From an uncultured Alphaproteobacteria bacterium (GTDB lineage Bacteria; Pseudomonadota; Alphaproteobacteria; Micropepsales; Micropepsaceae), in assembly GCA_903902075.1 (NCBI GenBank), contig CAIUTH010000079.1:1-39030 (forward strand): a stretch of DNA of 39,030 nt, written 5' to 3'. Numbering within the stretch: the first letter of the stretch is position 1; every line of letters begins with the position of its first letter. A program made the translations under genes and the position numbers. This document shows, one piece after another, positions 1 through 8,606 of this stretch. The notes under the pieces were generated by a model, which saw only the letters and a list, made by a program, of their open reading frames with translations, was not told the origin of the DNA and did not search any database.

Positions 1-1
1 G

Positions 2-67
2 AACCGCAACGCCAAGATCCGTGGCGATGAGGGCGACGGCGCCTTTGTGAGCCTTCCCGACCTTTAG
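2..67 (+). CDS. 3' end of an unidentified protein (partial)
   Basis: The frame starting at base 2 is open from the window edge and ends in TAG, giving about 21 C-terminal residues (ending FVSLPDL). Its codon use looks like that of the neighbouring genes. A 5-bp GGCCC/GGGCC hairpin overlaps the stop codon but has no T-run. Too little is present to name a family; it does not look like the C-terminus of GrpE. It could also be chance open frame. Confidence 0.4.
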   Translation, partial: NRNAKIRGDEGDGAFVSLPDL

Positions 68-103
68 GCCCCCAAGGGCCTGATAACGGAATCGCGCCAA
101 AGG

Positions 104-132
104 CTTGGCAAGAGCCGAGCCCCTCCCTATAT
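104..132 (+). promoter_or_regulatory. RpoH (sigma-32) heat-shock promoter of dnaK
   Basis: CTTG at 104-107 and CCTATAT at 126-132 are separated by 18 bp. This fits the alphaproteobacterial sigma-32 consensus CTTG-N17/18-CYTATnT. The site lies about 120 bp upstream of the dnaK start. No CIRCE (HrcA) repeat is visible, so heat induction is probably through RpoH alone. Confidence 0.8.
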
Positions 133-250
133 ACCCCCTTGTGTAAGCATGGGTTTCGCCCGTGGCTTATTTTGACAAAGAATTCAATGGGATGGACCGG
201 AGGACGCCCTTGGGGGTCAGGACTCCATGCCCAATGAGAGGAACGTGAGA

Positions 251-2167
<1,917 letters not shown>

Positions 2168-2175
2168 AGAGTATC

Positions 2176-2208
2176 AAGCCCTCGCGTGAAAACGCGGGGG
2201 CTTTTGTT
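2176..2208 (+). terminator. Rho-independent terminator between dnaK and dnaJ
   Basis: A 9-bp stem with one G-U pair (2178-2186 with 2193-2201) and loop TGAAAA is followed by TTTTGTTT. It begins 10 bases after the dnaK stop. Because dnaJ starts only 26 bases further on and shows no obvious promoter of its own, the hairpin may act as an attenuator that keeps DnaJ below DnaK. Confidence 0.85.
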
Positions 2209-2234
2209 TCATATCCGGGGGCGGATTTGACGTC

Positions 2235-3374
2235 ATGAAGCGCTGTTATTACGAGACCCTGGAATGCCAGAAGGGCGCCACCGGCGACATTTTGAAATCT
2301 TCGTATCGCAAGTTGGCGATGCGGTTTCACCCCGACAAGAATCCCGGCGACCACACCGCCGAAATCAAGTTTAAGGAAATCAACGAAGCCTATGACGTCC
2401 TGAAGGACGATCAGAAGCGTGCCGCCTATGACCGTTTCGGCCACGCCGCCTTCGAAGGTGGCATGGGCGCGGCAGCCGGCGCGCGCGGCGGCAATCCGTT
2501 CGGCGACTTTGGCAGCTTCGGCGATGTGTTCGAGGATATCTTCGGCCAGATGATGGGCGGGGCGTCGCGCGCCAAGCGCCAGAATCGCGGCCAGGACCTG
2601 CGCTACAATCTGGAAATCAGCCTGGAAGAAGCGGCGCGGGGCCGCAGTGCCGAGATCAAGGTGCCCACCATGGTGGCCTGCGATGTCTGCGCCGGCAGCG
2701 GCGCCGAGACCGGGCACCAGCCGGAGACCTGTCCCACCTGCCAGGGCCACGGCAAGGTGCGCGCCACCCAGGGCTTCTTCACCATCGAGCGCAGCTGCTC
2801 GGCATGCCGCGGCAGCGGCAAGATCATCCGCAACCCGTGCAAAGCCTGCCGCGGCGCCGGCGTGGCGCAGAAGGAACGCACCCTCAATGTCGACGTGCCG
2901 CCCGGTGTCGAGGAAGGTACCCGCATCCGCCTGTCCGGCGAAGGCGCGGTTGGCGCCAATGGCGGCCCGTCAGGCGATCTCTATATTTTCCTGTCGGTCG
3001 CCGAACATCCCATCTTCCAGCGCGACGGCCATGACTTGCACTGCCGCGCGCCGGTCAGCTTCGTCACCGCCGCCATGGGCGGCAGCATCGAAGTGCCGAC
3101 ATTGGACGGCGGCCGGGCCAAGGTAGTTATCCCCGAAGGTACCCAGCCGGGGCGGCAATTCCGCCTGAAGGCCAAGGGCATGCCGGTGCTGCGCAGCGCC
3201 CAGAAGGGTGACCTGTATGTCGAGGTCGCGGTGGAGACGCCGGTCAGGCTGACCAAGCGCCAGAAGGAATTGCTGCGCGAGTTCGAAATTGAAAGCGGCG
3301 CCGGCACCCATCCGGAGGCCGAAGGCTTCCTGGCGCGGTTGAAAGAGTTTTGGAACGGCTGCGATAAAGCCTGA
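2235..3374 (+). CDS. dnaJ: Co-chaperone DnaJ (Hsp40)
   Basis: Type I J-domain protein that delivers substrates to DnaK and stimulates its ATPase. The order is an N-terminal J domain with HPD at residues 32-34, a Gly/Phe-rich linker (about 75-105), four CxxCxGxG zinc-finger repeats starting near residues 149, 166, 188 and 202, and a C-terminal substrate-binding domain. The 379-residue length is normal. The J-domain start is slightly divergent ([11 protein letters not shown] instead of the usual DYYEILGV type), but the HPD loop is intact. It lies downstream of dnaK on the same strand with a terminator between, so expression probably depends on partial read-through or a promoter I cannot see. 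Confidence 0.97.
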   Translation: MKRCYYETLECQKGATGDILKSSYRKLAMRFHPDKNPGDHTAEIKFKEINEAYDVLKDDQKRAAYDRFGHAAFEGGMGAAAGARGGNPFGDFGSFGDVFEDIFGQMMGGASRAKRQNRGQDLRYNLEISLEEAARGRSAEIKVPTMVACDVCAGSGAETGHQPETCPTCQGHGKVRATQGFFTIERSCSACRGSGKIIRNPCKACRGAGVAQKERTLNVDVPPGVEEGTRIRLSGEGAVGANGGPSGDLYIFLSVAEHPIFQRDGHDLHCRAPVSFVTAAMGGSIEVPTLDGGRAKVVIPEGTQPGRQFRLKAKGMPVLRSAQKGDLYVEVAVETPVRLTKRQKELLREFEIESGAGTHPEAEGFLARLKEFWNGCDKA

Positions 3375-3394
3375 TCCGATCGGGCTCCGGCTTT
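3368..3394 (+). terminator. Possible weak terminator after dnaJ
   Basis: AGCCTGAT (3368-3375) pairs with ATCGGGCT (3379-3386) around a three-base loop, with one G-U pair. It overlaps the dnaJ stop and is followed only by CCGGCTTT, so the T-tract is poor. Confidence 0.35.
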
Positions 3395-3501
3395 AATTAT
3401 TTGATGTCGCGCAATTTTCCGTTTCCACGCCAAAGATGGCGCTTCGCCGGATTGCGCTTTGGCCTTAAGCTACCGGCATAAAAACAGGGCAAGGCTAACC
3501 C

Positions 3502-4059
3502 GTGACAACGACCCTTGCCGACAATCTGCGCTTCCTGCGCGCCCTGATCACCAATCCCAAAAGCATCGGCGCGATCTTTCCGTCCGGCCCTGCCCTGGCC
3601 CAGGCCATTGCCCGCCAGATCGATCCTGGGGCTGGCCCGGTGCTGGAAATCGGTCCGGGGACCGGCGTGGTCAGCCAGGCGATCCTGACGCGAGGCGTGG
3701 CGCCGCAAGATCTCACCCTGCTGGAATATGACGAGGAATTCGCCAGGCACCTGGCCGCCCGTTTTGCGGGGGTGCATGTGGTGCAGGGCGACGCCTTTGA
3801 GCTGGACCGCACCCTGGGCGCTCGCCCACCCTTTGGCGCCATCGTCTCCTGCCTGCCGCTGCTGAACTTTCCGGCGGCCCAGCGCGTGGCCTTCATGGAC
3901 GGACTGGCTGCCCGCCTGCTGCCGGGGGCGCCGCTGATCCAGTTTTCCTATGGCCTGCATGCCCCGGTGGTGCCGCCGGACGGCTTTTCCGTCACCTGCA
4001 CGGCCTTCGTCGTGGCCAACATCCCCCCCGCCAAGGTCTGGGTTTACCGCAAGATTTGA
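3502..4059 (+). CDS. PmtA-like SAM-dependent methyltransferase (possible phospholipid N-methyltransferase)
   Basis: A 185-residue class I methyltransferase starting at GTG. The SAM-binding motif I is LEIGPGTGVVSQAIL (about residues 48-62), followed by an acidic LLEYDEEF loop and a VVQGDAFEL segment. The N-terminal DNLRFLRALITNPKSIGAI region, the small size and the GPGTG loop resemble the alphaproteobacterial PmtA type of phosphatidylethanolamine N-methyltransferase, which makes phosphatidylcholine. Fold and SAM binding are secure; the lipid substrate is inference, and other small-molecule or rRNA-type methyltransferases share these motifs. It converges on pckA. Confidence 0.75.
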   Translation: MTTTLADNLRFLRALITNPKSIGAIFPSGPALAQAIARQIDPGAGPVLEIGPGTGVVSQAILTRGVAPQDLTLLEYDEEFARHLAARFAGVHVVQGDAFELDRTLGARPPFGAIVSCLPLLNFPAAQRVAFMDGLAARLLPGAPLIQFSYGLHAPVVPPDGFSVTCTAFVVANIPPAKVWVYRKI

Positions 4060-4107
4060 CTTGATTTTGGTCGCTCGGGCTCTCGCCGACACTCCGTTTG
4101 CTGCGGG

Positions 4108-4149
4108 TTATGCTGCAGCAAAAGGTGCAGCATAATGAATTATGTTGCA
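4108..4149. repeat. Three-copy TTATGYTGCA motif (two direct, one inverted) between convergent genes
   Basis: TTATGCTGCA (4108-4117) and its exact inverse TGCAGCATAA (4126-4135) are separated by 8 bases. A third copy, TTATGTTGCA (4140-4149), follows in the first orientation with one change. There is no T-run after the hairpin. It lies between the 3' ends of the methyltransferase gene and pckA, where a promoter operator is not expected. Confidence 0.6.
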
Positions 4150-4183
4150 CCCCATGCTGCGCGGTAAGTAATTGATTTAAATG

Positions 4184-5785
4184 TTATTCCGCCGCTTCCG
4201 CCAACTCCGGTGCGGCTTGCAGCACGTCCGGGCCGACATGGGCCTCGAACTTCTTGAAGTTGGCCTGGAACATGGAAACCAGCTTGCGGGCCTGGGCGTC
4301 GTAGGCCGCCTTGTCGGTCCAGGTGTCGCGCGGGTTCAGGATGGCGGCATCCACCCCCGGGACCGACACCGGCACCCGGAACTTGAAGTGCGGATCGACC
4401 CGCATCTCCACGGAGGCCAGGCTGCCGTCCAGGGCGGCGTTCAGCAGGGCGCGGGTGGCCTTGATGGGCATGCGGCTGCCGGTGCCGAAGGCCCCGCCGG
4501 TCCAGCCCGTGTTCACCAGCCAGCAATCGGCCTGATGCTCGGCGATCAGGGCCCGCAGCAGGTTGCCGTATTCGGAAGGATGACGCGGCATGAAGGGGGC
4601 GCCGAAGCAGGTGGAGAACGTCGGCTGCGGCTCCTTGCCCAGGCCCTTTTCCGTACCGGCCACCTTGGCGGTGAAGCCGGACAGGAAGTGATACATGGCC
4701 TGGCTGGGGGTCAGCCGGGCGATGGGCGGCAGCACGCCAAAGGCATCGGCCGTCAGCATGATGACATTCTTGGGGTGTCCCGCCCGGCCGGTGGCCGAGG
4801 CGTTGGGGATGTAATCGATCGGATAGGCGGCGCGGGTATTTTCCGCGTAGGTCGCGTCGTTCAGGTCCAGCGTGCGGGTGGCAGGGTCCATCACCACATT
4901 TTCCAGCACCGTGCCGAAGCGTTCGGTGGTCGAGAAAATCTCCGGCTCCGCCTCGCGGCTCAGCTTGATGACCTTGGCATAGCAGCCGCCTTCGATGTTG
5001 AAGATGCCGTTTTCGCTCCAGCCATGCTCGTCATCGCCGATCAGCGTGCGCGACGCATCGGCCGACAGCGTGGTCTTGCCGGTACCGGAAAGCCCGAAAA
5101 AGATCGCCGATTGGCCGTTCGCGCCGACATTGGCGGAGCAGTGCATGCTCATCACCCGTTTGGCCGGCAGCAGGTAGTTCATGATGGTGAAGACCGACTT
5201 CTTCATCTCGCCAGCATAGGAGGTGCCGCCGATCAGGATCACTTTCTTGTCGAAGTTTACCGCGATCACGGTCTGGCTGGCGCAGCCATGACGCGCCGGA
5301 TCGGCATTGAAGCTGGGCAGGTCGATGATGGTGAATTCCGGATCGAAGCTCTTCAGCTCTTCGGCGGTGGGCCGGATCAGAAGCTGGTGCACGAACAGCG
5401 AGTGCCAGGCGAATTCGGTGATCACTCGTACCGAAATGCGATGCGTGAGATCGGCACCGCCGAACAGATCCTTGGCGAACAGCTCGCGCCCTTCGGCATG
5501 GGCCATCATGTCGGCATGGAGCGCATCGAAATGCGCGGGGCTCATCGGCTTGTTGTTGTCCCACCAGACCTGGGATTCGGTGGTGGCGTCGCGCACCACA
5601 AACTTGTCCGATGCCGAGCGTCCGGTATGCACGCCCGTGCGCACCACCAGCGGACCATTCTTGGCAACCATGCCTTCGCCGCGGCGCACCGCTTCTTCGT
5701 ACAAGGCCGGCGCGCTGAGATTGAAGTTCACGCCCTTGAGGTTGCGAAAGCCGTGGCGGGAAAGGCCAAAAGCGGTGTCGGTCAT
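4184..5785 (-). CDS. pckA: Phosphoenolpyruvate carboxykinase (ATP)
   Basis: Converts oxaloacetate plus ATP to phosphoenolpyruvate, CO2 and ADP, the entry step of gluconeogenesis. The protein has 533 residues, usual for the ATP-dependent family. Visible motifs in order are [14 protein letters not shown], the kinase-1a P-loop [13 protein letters not shown], the metal-binding [41 protein letters not shown] and NTGWTGG near the C-terminus. The ATG is preceded by GGAG about 8 bases upstream. It is divergent from moeB across 177 bp. No chvG/chvI genes, the usual pckA neighbours in Rhizobiales, are present in the window. Confidence 0.97.
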   Translation of the reverse strand: MTDTAFGLSRHGFRNLKGVNFNLSAPALYEEAVRRGEGMVAKNGPLVVRTGVHTGRSASDKFVVRDATTESQVWWDNNKPMSPAHFDALHADMMAHAEGRELFAKDLFGGADLTHRISVRVITEFAWHSLFVHQLLIRPTAEELKSFDPEFTIIDLPSFNADPARHGCASQTVIAVNFDKKVILIGGTSYAGEMKKSVFTIMNYLLPAKRVMSMHCSANVGANGQSAIFFGLSGTGKTTLSADASRTLIGDDEHGWSENGIFNIEGGCYAKVIKLSREAEPEIFSTTERFGTVLENVVMDPATRTLDLNDATYAENTRAAYPIDYIPNASATGRAGHPKNVIMLTADAFGVLPPIARLTPSQAMYHFLSGFTAKVAGTEKGLGKEPQPTFSTCFGAPFMPRHPSEYGNLLRALIAEHQADCWLVNTGWTGGAFGTGSRMPIKATRALLNAALDGSLASVEMRVDPHFKFRVPVSVPGVDAAILNPRDTWTDKAAYDAQARKLVSMFQANFKKFEAHVGPDVLQAAPELAEAAE

Positions 5786-5814
5786 GCTGGCGCTCCGAAA
5801 AGAAAACTGCGCCC

Positions 5815-5843
5815 GCTATAGCGTCTGGCCCGCGCGCCCTCAA
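5815..5843 (-). promoter_or_regulatory. Putative sigma-70 promoter of pckA
   Basis: On the minus strand TTGAGG (-35) and TATAGC (-10) are separated by 17 bp, with four of six consensus bases in each. The -10 ends 30 bp upstream of the pckA ATG. The region further upstream (about 5840-5925) is unusually AT-rich and holds an imperfect dyad, GTTAT...ATAAC, near 5890-5913 that could bind a regulator. Confidence 0.45.
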
Positions 5844-5962
5844 ATGTATTCAAACGTTTCAGCACAGAATTTCTATGCCCCTATAAAGTGTTATAAGTAT
5901 TATTTGTAATAACGTCCTGCTATCGCGTTGCTCCTTTGGGCTTTTTGGCCGTAAGAACTTTC

Positions 5963-6736
5963 ATGCTTTCGGACGAGGAATTGGACCGCTATGCCCGCCA
6001 CCTGGTGCTGCGGGAAGTGGGTGGAACAGGCCAGGCCCGCATCCGCGCCGCCAAGGTGCTGATGGTGGGCGCAGGCGGCCTGGGCAGTCCCGTGGCGCTG
6101 TACCTGGCAGCAGCCGGTATCGGGCGGCTGGGCCTGGTGGATGACGATGCCGTCAGCCTGTCGAACCTGCAGCGCCAGATTTTGTTCCGCACCGCCGATG
6201 TCGGGCGCGCCAAGGTCGAAGCCGGGGCTGAGGCGCTGAATGCCCTGAACCCGGGCGTCCGGATCGATTGCCATCACATGCGCGTCACGTCCGCAAATGT
6301 GATGGAATTGATTGCGCCATACGACATCGTCGCCGACGGCTCGGACAATTTCGCCACCCGCTTCCTACTCAATGACGCCTGCTTCCTTGCCGGCAAGCCG
6401 CTGGTGTCGGCGGCCGTGACCGAGTTCGAAGGCCAGCTGGCCACCTACAAGGGCTATGACCCGGCTCTGCCCTGCTATCGCTGCCTGTTCCCGGAGCCGC
6501 CGCCGCCCGGCACGGCGCCCAATTGCTCGGAAACCGGCGTCCTGGGCGCAGCGGCCGGGGTGATGGGATCGCTGCAGGCGCTGGAAGTGTTGAAGGAAGC
6601 CGCCGGGCTGGGCACCGGACTGTTTGGAAAAATCCTGATCTACAAGGCGCTTAGCACAGAATTCCACACCGCCAGGCTGGCCAAGGACCCCGGCTGTGCT
6701 TTGTGCGGCAACAGGCGAACAATTACCGCCCTTTGA
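5963..6736 (+). CDS. moeB: Molybdopterin-synthase adenylyltransferase MoeB (ThiF/HesA family)
   Basis: E1-like enzyme that adenylates the C-terminal glycine of a small sulfur-carrier protein (MoaD, or ThiS in some bacteria). The 257-residue protein has the Rossmann nucleotide loop GAGGLGSP, the arginine-bearing LSNLQRQILF segment, two zinc Cys pairs (C171/C174 and C245/C248) and the candidate catalytic C188 in APNCSETGVLG. All are within one residue of their E. coli MoeB positions. I use ATG 5963 (MLSDEELDRYARH), because an upstream TTG at 5936 only adds non-conserved residues; no good ribosome site is visible. No moa or thi genes adjoin it, so the carrier partner is not shown by context. Confidence 0.9.
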   Translation: MLSDEELDRYARHLVLREVGGTGQARIRAAKVLMVGAGGLGSPVALYLAAAGIGRLGLVDDDAVSLSNLQRQILFRTADVGRAKVEAGAEALNALNPGVRIDCHHMRVTSANVMELIAPYDIVADGSDNFATRFLLNDACFLAGKPLVSAAVTEFEGQLATYKGYDPALPCYRCLFPEPPPPGTAPNCSETGVLGAAAGVMGSLQALEVLKEAAGLGTGLFGKILIYKALSTEFHTARLAKDPGCALCGNRRTITAL

Positions 6737-6783
6737 TGTCACGGTTAACCGCCGTTTAAAGCGGACTGCGGCAACATCAGGGA

Positions 6784-8508
6784 ATGGGCCGAGAAATCCA
6801 CTACGAGATCTTCAAACGCGTCGGAGCCAAGGGCGGCTGGACGATGCATGACGTGCGCAATGACCGCGATAGCGCGATCACCATCGCGCAGGAATTGATG
6901 GCAGCCGAGAAGGCCACCGGCGTGAAAGTCGTCAAGGAAACCTACAACGACGACACGGGCGATTTCCTCACCCTCAAGATTTTCGAGGATGGCCACAACC
7001 AGATGAAGGTCGCGCCGGCGCAGGAAGATGCGCCGCACGCCATTCCCTGCTTCAAGCCCGAAGACCTCTATTCCTATCACGCCCGCCAGACCATGGGTCG
7101 GCTGCTGACCGACTTCCTGTCGCGCGGCAAGGTCACCATCACCGAGCTGATCCACCGCGCCGACATGCTGGAAAAGCTGGAAGCCACCGGCACTGTCTAT
7201 CAGCATGCCATTCAGAAAGTTGCGGTGGCGCAGGCCGCCAACACCACCACCCCGGTTCAGCAGATCGTCAAGAGCCTGAACGAACTCACCACCCAGGCCT
7301 TCAACCGCGTCTATCGCGATCAGCGCAAGGGACTGTTCCCCGATCCGGCGCCGGAGCAATTTGCCGAACTGGCGGCCAAGCTGGCCGGCCAGGGCGATGC
7401 CGCCTACATCTTCAACGGCGCGCTGGCGCGGCATCTGAAGGATGCCAAGGGCTGGGACCACAAGGTCCTGATGCTGATCACCGTCATGGAAAAGCCGCCC
7501 GCCGAGGAGGCGCCGCGCAAGCTGCTGCTATCCTCGATCGACGCCATCCTGGCGGAAATTCTCAACGGCTCGGCGGCCCTGCAGGACCTGATGGGTCCGG
7601 CGGAAAATCTGGGCCAGGCGCCGAACCAGCTGGTGAACCTGTTCCTGGGCAAACTGCCCGAAGGCAGCAAGGCGGGCCTGGCCGCCCTGACACACCATTT
7701 CGCCGCTGATGATCTGCCCGAAGCGCGCACAGCGGTGGCCAACCGCATCGTGGCGGAGTTCAAGAGCAACAAGCGGCTGTGCCCCGAATTCATGGTCGAG
7801 GAACTGAAGACCTTGCGTTCCATGGCCAACCGCATCGTGATGGGCGTGGGCAAGTATCTGTCCCACGAAGACCTGATCGCCGCCTTCACACTGCGCTCCA
7901 AGCGCCTGGTGGCGAATGAAGCGATGGGCCAGCATATCGCCGAGGCCCCGATCGAGGAAAAGATCGAGCGCATCCTGTTCGTCGAGGACAATATCATCGG
8001 CGCCGAAAACAAGCGCCAGTTGTCCACCTACATCATGCCGGTGCTGAACTCCGCGGCGTTCGAGAATTATTTCCAGAACCCCAAACTGCCGCTGGTGCAG
8101 CGGTTGCAGCGCCTGGCCCAATTGCAGGCGCGCGTGCGCCGCTCGGGCTTCATCGAAGTCACCCGCGAGGAAATCGCGGTCAAGATGGACGCGCTGGCGG
8201 TGCAGATGGAAGCACGCGGCAGGCTGTTCGAATCCATCGAGGCGCGCAGCACCAATCCGGTGGAAAAGGCCCAGACCCTGCTGAAGCTGGCGACGGGCGG
8301 CCTGCTGACCGAAGGCCAGCTGTCCAACAGGGCGCGCGAATTGATCCTGGGCTATATGTCCAAGCCCGGCTTCCTGACCGGCTATATGGCGGCCCAGAGC
8401 AAGCACGGCGCCGCCCCCGACAGCGAAAAGCTGATGGCCGAGCTGATGGAAACCCTGGGCAAGGCGGGCATCACGGCTGAGACAGGCCTTAAGAGTATCG
8501 CCGCCTAA
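6784..8508 (+). CDS. Conserved-looking protein of unknown function, 574 residues
   Basis: I do not recognise this family. The protein is soluble, with no signal peptide or membrane segment. Its N-terminal 80 residues (MGREIHYEIFKRVGAKGGW to about LKIFEDG) look like a small alpha/beta module. The rest (about 95-570) is almost entirely predicted helix, with recurring EEKIERIL, RLQRLAQLQARV and ALAVQMEARGRLFE-type amphipathic stretches, suggesting a scaffold or helical-repeat protein. No catalytic motif, P-loop or HTH stands out. Codon use matches its neighbours. It starts 47 bp after moeB on the same strand and is followed by a REPIN-like repeat that may form its transcript end. Confidence 0.85.
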   Translation: MGREIHYEIFKRVGAKGGWTMHDVRNDRDSAITIAQELMAAEKATGVKVVKETYNDDTGDFLTLKIFEDGHNQMKVAPAQEDAPHAIPCFKPEDLYSYHARQTMGRLLTDFLSRGKVTITELIHRADMLEKLEATGTVYQHAIQKVAVAQAANTTTPVQQIVKSLNELTTQAFNRVYRDQRKGLFPDPAPEQFAELAAKLAGQGDAAYIFNGALARHLKDAKGWDHKVLMLITVMEKPPAEEAPRKLLLSSIDAILAEILNGSAALQDLMGPAENLGQAPNQLVNLFLGKLPEGSKAGLAALTHHFAADDLPEARTAVANRIVAEFKSNKRLCPEFMVEELKTLRSMANRIVMGVGKYLSHEDLIAAFTLRSKRLVANEAMGQHIAEAPIEEKIERILFVEDNIIGAENKRQLSTYIMPVLNSAAFENYFQNPKLPLVQRLQRLAQLQARVRRSGFIEVTREEIAVKMDALAVQMEARGRLFESIEARSTNPVEKAQTLLKLATGGLLTEGQLSNRARELILGYMSKPGFLTGYMAAQSKHGAAPDSEKLMAELMETLGKAGITAETGLKSIAA

Positions 8509-8514
8509 CACTCA

Positions 8515-8598
8515 CCATGGGCGGGCTTGACCCGCCCATCCAGAGCGACGGACACCAGCGCTTGTGACTCTGGATGGCCGGCTCAAGGCCGGCCATGG
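8515..8598. repeat. REPIN-like palindromic repeat, copy 1
   Basis: A large inverted repeat made of two hairpins in opposite orientation. Hairpin 1 is ATGGGCGGG/CCCGCCCAT with loop CTTGA (8517-8539). Hairpin 2 is ATGGCCGGC/GCCGGCCAT with loop TCAAG (8574-8596). The segments ATCCAGAG (8538-8545) and CTCTGGAT (8568-8575) also pair, around a 22-base centre. A second copy is at 26853-26938. The design matches REPINs, two REP sequences in inverted orientation; the mobilising RAYT enzyme is not in the window. It lies between convergent genes and may also end transcripts. Confidence 0.8.
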
Positions 8599-8606
8599 AG
8601 AAATGG

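Noticed and set aside
172-200. TTGACA at 172-177 as a housekeeping promoter of dnaK
   Set aside because: No -10-like hexamer lies 16-18 bp downstream, whereas the RpoH site at 104-132 is complete.
4108-4135. Phasin/PHB regulator (PhaR) site
   Set aside because: The TGC-rich halves recall CTGC-N3/4-GCAG sites, but the spacing does not fit and no PHB gene is nearby.
4181-5821. Long open frame on the plus strand opposite pckA (over 540 codons)
   Set aside because: It mirrors the conserved pckA codons; long antisense frames are normal in GC-rich coding DNA and its translation shows no family motif.
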